Source: Acidimicrobiales bacterium (GTDB lineage: Bacteria > Actinomycetota > Acidimicrobiia > Acidimicrobiales > SZUA-35). From it: 13,115 bases of DNA. The notes beneath the pieces are model-generated. The model worked only from the letters and a program-made list of their open reading frames with translations, was not told the DNA's origin and made no database searches. A program made the position numbers and the translations under genes. The stretch lies in assembly GCA_024641625.1 (NCBI GenBank), contig JAHECQ010000061.1, positions 1 through 13,115 of the forward strand. The letters run 5' to 3'. Shown piece after piece: positions 6,325-11,875 of this stretch (its first letter is position 1; each line of letters opens with the position of its first letter).

Positions 6325-8223
6325 ATGTCGATTGTCTCTTCTCGGCTCGGATCAGCGGCGTGCGACCGTCATCGCGTCGGTCCGGTCAGCGTTGCTCTCG
6401 TCCTGTTGGCGGTCCTCGTGTCCGCCATCGGCGGTGCCTCGCCGGCATCAGCCGAGCTGAGTTCGCAGCCGACAACCTCCTGGGGCGTCATCGGCCTCGG
6501 TACCGGCACCCAGACCGACAGCATCGACTCCGAGGTGTGGGCGATCGAGCAGATCGACAACACGCTCTACGTCGGTGGGCGGTTCCTTCAGGTCACCGAC
6601 GGCAGCACGGTCATCGACCAGCCGTACCTTGCCGCGTTCGATGCGACCACCGGTGTGCGCATCCCCGGTTTCGCTCCGCAATTGGACAACGCCGTCTACG
6701 CCCTCGAGGCTGCCCCGGACGGCTCGAGCCTCTTTGTCGGTGGCTCCTTCTCCACCGTCGGCGGCGTCAGCACCGGAGGCCTCGTGGCCCTCGACCCGAC
6801 GACCGGAACCCTCGATTCCTGGAGCGGACGTATCGGTGGCTACAACCTCGTTCGGTCCCTGGACCTCCTCGGGGACAACCTGTACGTCGGTGGCGGCTTC
6901 ACCTCGGTCTCGAGCTCGGCCGGCAGCAATGCCGCTTCCCGAATCGCTCGATTCAACTGGCGATCCGGCGTGCAGGACGCGTCGTGGTTCCCCGTCGTCA
7001 GCGGCGGCACGGTGTGGGGCATCGCGGCCAGCACCACCGCTGACCGCGTCTACCTGGCAGGCTACTTCACCACGGTCAACGGCCAGTCACGGGCCGGAGG
7101 CTTTGCCGCAGTCAACCAGTCGAACTCGGCGAACTCGAGCGGTGTACAGGCCTTCTTGGTCAACACGAAAAGCGTGTCCCGGCAATACGCCTACGACGTC
7201 GAGACGGTCAACGGCCTGGTCTTCGTGGGCGGCAGCGAGCACTACGTGCAGGTGCTGAACGAAGGCGATCTGTCACTTCGCTACTTCCACATGTCGCAGC
7301 CTTCCCGCGGCGACTACCAGGACCTCGAGGTGGTCGGCAACCGCGTCTATGCCAGTTGCCATTGTCGTCAGAACTCCTACATGGAGAGCGCCACCGGTGT
7401 CATCTGGTGGGGATCCCCTCCCGCCGGTCAGTCCAGTGCCACCCCATTTGCCAGCGGCCCCAATTCGTGGGCAACGGCCTTCAACGCCACCACCGGGCTG
7501 CGTGAGGCATCGTTCGTCCCCAACATCAACTCCGACGGACCCGGCCCATGGGCCATCCACGGCACCCCCGATGGCTGTCTGTGGCTCGGCGGCAACATCA
7601 CCCAGGCATCGGGTCTGACGCAATTCAACATCACCCGCTTGTGTGATCCCTCGGGTCAGGACCTGATTCGCCCATCCACCCCCGGGGCCCCACAGATCGT
7701 CTCCATCGGGGCCGACAACGTCTCGCTCACCTGGAATCCGTCAACCGACAACGTCGGGGTGGCCGGGTACCGCATCTTCGACGCCGCCAACGATGGGGTC
7801 GTGGCCGACGTGCCGACGAACTCCGCCATCCTGACCGGGCTGGCACCCGCCACCTACAACTTCTACGGCCGGGCGTACGACGCCGCCGGCAACGTCAGCT
7901 ACCGAACCGGGAACCGGACGGTCACCATCACCGGATCGGCCCCCGACACCGAACGACCGTCCAACCCCAGCGGACTCGTCTCCACCGGCATCGGAACCGA
8001 CTCCGCCTCCTTCTCCTGGAACCCCGCCACCGACAACATCGGCGTCGTCGCCTACCGACTCTACGACTCGACCACCAACGCCCAAGTCCTCCAAGTCACC
8101 GCAACCAACGGCACCATCACCGGCCTCACCCCCGACACCTACGGCTACTACGCCCGAGCCGTCGACGCAGCCGGCAACATCAGCTACCGCTCCAACATCG
8201 TCAACGTCACCATCACCGGCTGA
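6325..8223 (+). CDS. Secreted protein: seven propeller-like repeats plus two fibronectin-III-like modules
   Basis: I do not recognise a named family. The 632-residue product starts with a Sec signal peptide: basic n-region (RLGS-DRHR), hydrophobic VSVALVLLAVLVSAIGG at about 21-37, and a likely cut after ASPASA (residue 43). Then come seven copies of a degenerate strand motif of the type V-xx-hydrophobic-x8-10-LYVGGxFxxV, beginning near residues 71, 124, 176, 230, 289, 331 and 408, often followed by LAAFDATTG-like segments. This suggests a seven-bladed beta-propeller. Residues 450-544 and 545-632 are two related fibronectin-III-like modules, with WNPSTDNVGVAGYRIFD and WNPATDNIGVVAYRLYD, each ending DAAGN(V/I)SYR...VTITG. 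Such modules are usual spacers in secreted actinobacterial glycoside hydrolases, but no catalytic domain is seen. There is no C-terminal anchor, so the protein is probably released or loosely held. It may bind a surface ligand or polysaccharide (inference). The last module has unusual codon use. Confidence 0.85.
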   Translation: MSIVSSRLGSAACDRHRVGPVSVALVLLAVLVSAIGGASPASAELSSQPTTSWGVIGLGTGTQTDSIDSEVWAIEQIDNTLYVGGRFLQVTDGSTVIDQPYLAAFDATTGVRIPGFAPQLDNAVYALEAAPDGSSLFVGGSFSTVGGVSTGGLVALDPTTGTLDSWSGRIGGYNLVRSLDLLGDNLYVGGGFTSVSSSAGSNAASRIARFNWRSGVQDASWFPVVSGGTVWGIAASTTADRVYLAGYFTTVNGQSRAGGFAAVNQSNSANSSGVQAFLVNTKSVSRQYAYDVETVNGLVFVGGSEHYVQVLNEGDLSLRYFHMSQPSRGDYQDLEVVGNRVYASCHCRQNSYMESATGVIWWGSPPAGQSSATPFASGPNSWATAFNATTGLREASFVPNINSDGPGPWAIHGTPDGCLWLGGNITQASGLTQFNITRLCDPSGQDLIRPSTPGAPQIVSIGADNVSLTWNPSTDNVGVAGYRIFDAANDGVVADVPTNSAILTGLAPATYNFYGRAYDAAGNVSYRTGNRTVTITGSAPDTERPSNPSGLVSTGIGTDSASFSWNPATDNIGVVAYRLYDSTTNAQVLQVTATNGTITGLTPDTYGYYARAVDAAGNISYRSNIVNVTITG

Positions 8224-8229
8224 CCATCG

Positions 8230-8300
8230 CCGGGCACCGTCCAGGTGGCTCGGTCCACGCCCAGTGCGCCCGCCCACCTGGAGGCACCAATGGCGCCCGG
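8230..8300 (+). terminator. Nested inverted repeats after the secreted-protein gene
   Basis: A nine-base-pair repeat TCCAGGTGG (8240-8248) / CCACCTGGA (8274-8282) with a 25-base loop sits inside a six-pair repeat CCGGGC (8230-8235) / GCCCGG (8295-8300). It begins seven bases after the stop codon. There is no T-run, so it may act as a GC-rich terminator or mRNA 3' stabiliser. It also lies just before the CoA-transferase start at 8326. Confidence 0.45.
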
Positions 8301-8325
8301 AGACGTGGACGACTAGAACCGGGCC

Positions 8326-9540
8326 ATGGATCTGCCCTCCCCTGCTCCCCAAGAAGACTCTCTTGCTCCCCAAGAAAACTCTCTCGGCGGGCCTCTGGCC
8401 GGTCTTCGGGTCCTCGACCTCACCCGCGTCCTCGCCGGCCCGTTCGCCGCCCGAATGCTGCGCGATCTCGGCGCCGACGTGGTGAAGGTCGAACCACCGG
8501 AGGGCGACGTCACCCGGCACTTCGGCCTCCGCCGGGGGACACAGACCGGGTACTACGCCCAACAGAACGCGGGGAAGCGAGCCGTCTGCATCGACCTGAC
8601 CCGCCCCGGTGGCCCTGACACCGTCCGTCTGCTGGCCGATCAGGCCGACGTCGTCATCGAGAACTTCCGGCCCGGCGTTCTGGCCCAGTACGGCCTCGAC
8701 TACCGCACCCTGTCGGCCGACCATCCCGAACTGATCATGGTGTCCATCAGCGGATTCGGCCAGGAGGGCCCCGAGAGCCGCCGGGCCGCCTACGCCGGCA
8801 TTCTGCATGCCGAATCGGGTTGGCTGCATCGCCAGGCGCAATCAGCCAACGCTCGACCGACCGACTCCCAACTCTCGGTGGCCGACACGACCGCCGGCCT
8901 GCACGGTCTGGTCGGCATGTTCGCCGCGCTGCGAGCACGAGATCAGACCGGTCTCGGTCAGCATGTCGACATCGCCATGGTGGACGCGCTCGCAGTGGTC
9001 GACGACTACGCCCACTGGGCGCTCGAAGGGTTCGCCGACCCGCCCAGCGGTGGGGGTGAAGTCTGGGATGCACCTGGTGGGCCCGTGATCGTCATGGGGG
9101 ACTTCAAGTGGATCTGGAAGTGCGCCAACGAGATCCTCGGGCTGGCCGACCCCACCCCCGAGGGAGCCGACCTGGCCACCAAGGTGCAACTCCGACGCGA
9201 CGCATGGGCCGGCTATGTCCAGGCCTTCCCCACCCGGGAAGATCTGCTGGCCGCACTCGACCGCGCCAACCTGGCGTGGGGGATCGTCAAGACGCCGATC
9301 GAGGCGGTCGACTCCCCCACCCTGGCCCACCGGGCATCGCTGGTGGAGGTCGATGACCGGGTCGGCGGCACACGGCGAGTCGTGCGGTCGCCCTATCGGT
9401 TCTCCCGCTCGGAGTCGAAGGTTCGAGGCGCCGCGCCCCTGCGAGGCGAGCACAACCACGACGTGCTGGCTGACTGGCTCGACCTCACTCCGTCAGAGAT
9501 CGAAGAACTCGACGCATCGGGCGTGTTGTTGGCCGAATGA
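8326..9540 (+). CDS. CaiB/BaiF family (class III) CoA-transferase
   Basis: Class III CoA-transferases move CoA between carboxylic acids through an aspartyl anhydride/thioester; the family includes formyl-CoA transferase, CaiB and alpha-methylacyl-CoA racemase. The product has 404 residues, near the family norm. The N-terminal CoA-binding part reads LAGLRVLDLTRVLAGPF and LRDLGADVVKVEPPEGD, then NAGKRAVCIDL and DVVIENFRPGVL. Asp187 in LSVADTTAGLHG is the expected catalytic aspartate. The closing part has a typical DxLAxWL-like end (HDVLADWLDLTPSEIEEL). The first 20 residues contain a perfect tandem (APQEDSL, APQENSL) before the domain starts. No other in-frame ATG or GTG would remove it, and no strong ribosome site precedes ATG 8326. 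The gene is downstream of the secreted-protein gene on the same strand but 102 bases away, beyond a hairpin, so it is probably separate. Donor and acceptor acids are unknown. Confidence 0.93.
   Translation: MDLPSPAPQEDSLAPQENSLGGPLAGLRVLDLTRVLAGPFAARMLRDLGADVVKVEPPEGDVTRHFGLRRGTQTGYYAQQNAGKRAVCIDLTRPGGPDTVRLLADQADVVIENFRPGVLAQYGLDYRTLSADHPELIMVSISGFGQEGPESRRAAYAGILHAESGWLHRQAQSANARPTDSQLSVADTTAGLHGLVGMFAALRARDQTGLGQHVDIAMVDALAVVDDYAHWALEGFADPPSGGGEVWDAPGGPVIVMGDFKWIWKCANEILGLADPTPEGADLATKVQLRRDAWAGYVQAFPTREDLLAALDRANLAWGIVKTPIEAVDSPTLAHRASLVEVDDRVGGTRRVVRSPYRFSRSESKVRGAAPLRGEHNHDVLADWLDLTPSEIEELDASGVLLAE
8343..8384 (+). repeat. 21-bp tandem repeat, two copies, inside the CoA-transferase start
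   Basis: Bases 8343-8363 and 8364-8384 are identical except for one G/A difference (GAAGAC against GAAAAC). They encode residues 7-20 (APQEDSL, APQENSL). The tract is A/T-richer than its surroundings. Confidence 0.9.
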
Positions 9541-9566
9541 CGTCCGAACGCACTGCCGGTATCGGA

Positions 9567-9586
9567 GGTCGGTCAGGAGTCCGACC
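9567..9586. terminator. Hairpin between convergent genes
   Basis: GGTCGG (9567-9572) pairs with CCGACC (9581-9586) around an eight-base loop. It sits in the 49-base gap between the CoA-transferase stop and the end of the minus-strand gene. It could end transcription from both sides, although no T-run follows in either direction. Confidence 0.5.
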
Positions 9587-9589
9587 AGT

Positions 9590-9907
9590 TCAGAGTGCTT
9601 CGATGTGGGCCTTGATGGCCGAACCCTTGTCGTCCATCCACCCTTTCGAGCCGGCGTAGGCCAGCATCTTGGCAAATCCCGCCTCCCAGGTCTCGGCGTC
9701 ATCGACGGCGGCCCCCGACATGGCCCAGGTACGAACGGCATCAACGGCCACGAAGACATGGTCGGACTCCGAAGCCACCGCTCCACTGGCGGCGAGGGCA
9801 GTCAGGACTGCGGCCTGATCCGGGTCACTGGCCTTGATGCTGAATGCCGTGAAGTCCGAGGCCTGATCGAGACGGGGAACACCGCTGGCGTCGATGATGA
9901 TGTGCAC
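9590..9907 (-). CDS. Small protein of unknown function (105 aa) downstream of cadI
   Basis: I do not recognise this family. Starting at GTG 9907 gives VHIIIDASGVPRLDQASDF and ends KGWMDDKGSAIKAHIEAL. It is soluble, has no signal or membrane segment and no cysteine, and is rich in Ala, Asp and Val. It looks alpha/beta: an N-terminal strand HIIIDAS, a helix around DQAAVLTALAASGA, a strand DHVFVAVDAV, then helices (WEAGFAKMLAYAGSKGW). The frame is open further upstream: an ATG at 9949 would add 14 residues, and longer versions overlap cadI. I prefer 9907 because conserved-looking protein begins there, though the ribosome site is weak (GCGGGC). It follows cadI on the same strand after 82 bases, so it may be co-transcribed with it and respond to the same metal(loid) signal. 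That link is inference. It is convergent with the CoA-transferase. Confidence 0.6.
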   Translation of the reverse strand: MHIIIDASGVPRLDQASDFTAFSIKASDPDQAAVLTALAASGAVASESDHVFVAVDAVRTWAMSGAAVDDAETWEAGFAKMLAYAGSKGWMDDKGSAIKAHIEAL

Positions 9908-9989
9908 GCCCGCAATGCTAGACGCAGTCCCGACCGAGGGCCGCTCCATGAAACGGCAGTGCGCGGTGACAGCGCTCGACAAGCGACCG

Positions 9990-10430
9990 TCAGCTGCAGC
10001 AGGCGGTGGCTTCACCGCCGGAGACCGCTCCTGAACTGATGGTTCGCAACACCACATTGTCCCGCTGGTCGGTGTCGCCATGCTTGACGTACCACTCCCA
10101 CTTCTGACCATCGGGCGCATCCACCCAGGTCTCGGTCTTCTCGGCGAAACAGCAGATGGTGTCGGCGGTCAGGGTCGGGTTGAGGCCCTCGGCCGCCAAG
10201 CGAGCCTCGGCGAAGGAAACCTCGGCGGCGGTCTCGGTCTCGACGCCGAGATGATTGATGCTTCCCGGCGCTCCCTCACCCTCGAAGAGGACCAGTTTGA
10301 GGGGTGGATTGTCGATGGCGAAGTTTGCGTACCCCGCCTTCACCTTGAACGGCGCCACACCGAACATCCGCTGATAGAACTCGATCGACTCTTCGAGGTT
10401 CGACACGTTGAGGGCTAGTTGCAGTCGCAT
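9990..10430 (-). CDS. cadI: CadI/ArsI family VOC metalloprotein (cadmium/arsenic-induced; possible C-As lyase)
   Basis: The 146-residue product is a glyoxalase/bleomycin-resistance (VOC) fold protein of the CadI/ArsI group. ArsI members are Fe(II) dioxygenases that cleave the C-As bond of trivalent methyl- and aromatic arsenicals; CadI of mycobacteria is induced by cadmium. Visible here are MRLQLALNVSNLEESIEFY and GYANFAIDNPPLKLVLFE, then H60 in NHLGVE, a vicinal pair C93-C94 in TICCFAEKTETWV, and E112 in WEWYV. The presumed metal ligands are Gln4, His60 and Glu112. Gln instead of His at the first position matches the CadI-like branch. C93-C94 align with the arsenical-binding pair of ArsI. 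The C-terminal tail ends ATACCS, a second vicinal pair. The start at 10430 is set by AAGGAG five bases upstream rather than the in-frame ATG at 10457. It is divergent from arsR, which presumably represses it. Confidence 0.9.
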   Translation of the reverse strand: MRLQLALNVSNLEESIEFYQRMFGVAPFKVKAGYANFAIDNPPLKLVLFEGEGAPGSINHLGVETETAAEVSFAEARLAAEGLNPTLTADTICCFAEKTETWVDAPDGQKWEWYVKHGDTDQRDNVVLRTISSGAVSGGEATACCS

Positions 10431-10435
10431 GGTTG

Positions 10436-10441
10436 CTCCTT
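10436..10441 (-). promoter_or_regulatory. cadI ribosome binding site
   Basis: AAGGAG on the minus strand, five bases before ATG 10430-10428. It decides between this start and the alternative ATG at 10457. Confidence 0.8.
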
Positions 10442-10469
10442 GGTTCACGGACTTCACTCCGGTTGCACT

Positions 10470-10498
10470 GTTGATCGGGTTGCCGTTGATCGGGTTGC
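10470..10498. repeat. Tandem 14-bp direct repeat in the cadI leader
   Basis: GTTGATCGGGTTGC occurs at 10470-10483 and again at 10485-10498, a 15-base period. A partial copy (TTGATCGG) is at 10531-10538. It lies between the ArsR-like operator and the cadI start, in the presumed 5' untranslated region. Confidence 0.8.
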
Positions 10499-10550
10499 TT
10501 CTTCTCGGGCGGCGGTCAATCGAACCGGCCTTGATCGGACCGCGCTCAAC

Positions 10551-10570
10551 ATATCGATACCTATCGATAG
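10551..10570. promoter_or_regulatory. Candidate ArsR operator
   Basis: Two perfect TATCGATA palindromes (10552-10559 and 10562-10569) are spaced ten bases centre to centre, about one helical turn, so a dimeric winged-helix repressor would see two half-sites on one face. The right copy extends to the palindrome CTATCGATAG. The site lies between cadI and arsR in an otherwise GC-rich stretch. Assignment to the adjacent ArsR is inference from position and symmetry. Confidence 0.65.
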
Positions 10571-10571
10571 G

Positions 10572-10600
10572 TTGACCGACGATTCGATCATTGTCAATAT
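10572..10600. promoter_or_regulatory. Overlapping divergent promoter elements of arsR and cadI
   Basis: On the plus strand TTGACC (10572-10577) lies 17 bases before a weak -10-like CAATAT (10595-10600), 24 bases before the arsR ATG. On the minus strand a perfect TTGACA (10597-10592) points towards cadI, placing its -10 and start near 10575-10555, directly on the TATCGATA boxes. The two -35 elements form the arms of one inverted repeat. The -10 matches are poor, so the exact promoters are uncertain. Confidence 0.4.
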
Positions 10601-10624
10601 GTCTCCTCGACCCGGAGATGTGTC

Positions 10625-10987
10625 ATGCTTGCGGACGTGGAACAACCGATCGAACCGTGTTGCGCCGGCTCATCGCTGCGCGTGCTCGCCGGTCCATTGG
10701 CCGAGGCCGATGCGGTCGATCTGGCCGCCGTGCTCAAGGTGCTGGCCGACCCCGTCCGGCTTCGGCTCGTCAGCATCATCGCCGCCAGTCCCGGTTGTGA
10801 GGCCTGCGCCTGCGACTTCGTCGAGGTCCTCGATCGGTCCCAGCCGACGATCAGTCATCACCTCAGCCAACTCACCTCGGCAGGGATCCTCGAACGCGAG
10901 CAACGGGGAAAATGGGCATGGTTCCGGCTCGACGGGCAACGCCTCGACATGGTGCACCGTGCACTCGGCCGTCCCGGCTGTTGTTGA
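10625..10987 (+). CDS. arsR: ArsR/SmtB family metal(loid)-responsive repressor
   Basis: This 120-residue winged-helix repressor releases operator DNA when As(III), Sb(III) or a soft metal binds. AVLKVLADPVRLRLVSII (about 35-52) is the family's helix 1-2, and the recognition region reads SQPTISHHLSQLTSAGIL (72-89), followed by the wing REQRGKWAWFRL. Cysteines are C12-C13 (EPCCAG), C58, C61 and C63 (GCEACACDF), and C119-C120 at the end. An N-terminal Cys pair plus a Cys near residue 55 is the As(III) site of Corynebacterium glutamicum ArsR1, and this protein fits that layout better than the E. coli CxC helix-alpha3 type. GGAG lies seven bases upstream of ATG 10625. It is divergent from cadI with a palindromic site between, as in the mycobacterial cadI/arsR arrangement. 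No arsenite pump or reductase gene is in the window. Its end is 21 bases from the convergent dehydrogenase gene. Confidence 0.92.
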   Translation: MLADVEQPIEPCCAGSSLRVLAGPLAEADAVDLAAVLKVLADPVRLRLVSIIAASPGCEACACDFVEVLDRSQPTISHHLSQLTSAGILEREQRGKWAWFRLDGQRLDMVHRALGRPGCC

Positions 10988-11008
10988 GCACGCCCGCGGC
11001 ACCTCTGC

Positions 11009-11875
11009 TCAGATGATGCGGCGCAGGACCGGCCAGTACTCGGCGGTGAAGCCGGCCTCGAGTGCCGCCTCCAGGCGGTCTCTGGCCAGTTGCCCGCCCT
11101 TGGCGTCGACGCCGGCGTCGTTGGCCAGCGCCAGCGCATACTGGAGGTCCTTGAGTGCGTAGGTGGTCGGGAAGGCCAGCAAAGGGTATTCGTCAGCGAG
11201 CATCGCCTTGCCATGGTTGCGTAGAGCGAAGCTGTCGCTCGACCCCTTGGCCAACGTGTCGAACACCACCTGAGGGTCGAGACCCAGGTTCTGGGTGATG
11301 GCATGGGCCTCGGCGATGGCGTTGACGTTCTGGACCAGGATCATGTTGTTCAACAGCTTCACCACCTGGCCGGCACCCACCGGACCACAGTGCGTGACGT
11401 CGGCTGCCATGTATTCGAGCAATGGCCGCACGCGTTCGACGTCGAGGTCATCGCCCCCGACCATGATGCTGAGGGTGCCGTCGATCGCAGCCTGACGGGT
11501 ACGGGCCACCGGGGCGTCGCAGTAGGCCACACCGGCTGCGACGGCGGCGGCGGCCATCTCGAGCGTGAGCCGGTAGGGCGCCGTGGTGTGATCGACGATC
11601 ATCTGACCGGTGCCCATGTGACGCAGCAGGCCATTGTCGCCGATCACCACCTGCTCGAGTTCGGGCCCACCGGGAAGCGACAGATGTACGATCTCGGCCT
11701 CCTCGGCCAATGTCTGGAAGGAGGCAGTCGCCTTGGCCCCGTCGGCCACCAGCCGCTCGACCGGAGCTGCCACCCGGTCATAGACCAGCACTTCGCGGCC
11801 GGACTTGGCGATCAGGTTGCGACACATCGCCTCGCCCATCACACCGAGGCCGATGAATCCGAGAGGCTTGTTCAT
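11009..11875 (-). CDS. NAD(P)-dependent oxidoreductase, 3-hydroxyisobutyrate dehydrogenase / beta-hydroxyacid family
   Basis: This 288-residue protein belongs to the beta-hydroxyacid dehydrogenase family, which oxidises 3-hydroxyacids to semialdehydes or reduces the reverse (3-hydroxyisobutyrate, tartronate semialdehyde, glyoxylate/succinic semialdehyde). The Rossmann motif GFIGLGVMGEAM is at 6-17. The catalytic Lys is K173 in GAGQVVKLLNNM, with the companion Asn at 176/177, and KDL at 242-244 is the usual cofactor-side lysine. The substrate loop, normally D-A-P-V-S-G-G, here reads DAPVART (120-126), so the substrate probably differs from hydroxyisobutyrate. ATG 11875 overlaps the stop of the upstream FAD dehydrogenase by ATGA. 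AGGAG (11889-11885) lies nine bases upstream inside that gene, indicating a translationally coupled operon. It is convergent with arsR. NAD against NADP preference cannot be settled; the residue after the glycine motif's second strand is D33, which favours NAD. Confidence 0.92.
   Translation of the reverse strand: MNKPLGFIGLGVMGEAMCRNLIAKSGREVLVYDRVAAPVERLVADGAKATASFQTLAEEAEIVHLSLPGGPELEQVVIGDNGLLRHMGTGQMIVDHTTAPYRLTLEMAAAAVAAGVAYCDAPVARTRQAAIDGTLSIMVGGDDLDVERVRPLLEYMAADVTHCGPVGAGQVVKLLNNMILVQNVNAIAEAHAITQNLGLDPQVVFDTLAKGSSDSFALRNHGKAMLADEYPLLAFPTTYALKDLQYALALANDAGVDAKGGQLARDRLEAALEAGFTAEYWPVLRRII

Noticed and set aside
7741..8841. 366-codon minus-strand frame spanning the FN3 modules and the CoA-transferase start
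   Set aside because: The Gly/Val/Asp-rich translation is the complement of the C-ending codons in two confirmed genes.
9908..10120. Longer start for the small protein behind cadI
   Set aside because: The extension reads through the cadI 3' end in another frame and is Ser/Pro/Thr-rich; protein-like sequence begins at the GTG at 9907 (or possibly the ATG at 9949).
10454..10645. 63-codon minus-strand frame in the arsR/cadI gap
   Set aside because: It covers the operator and the repeats, and has no motif or plausible ribosome site.
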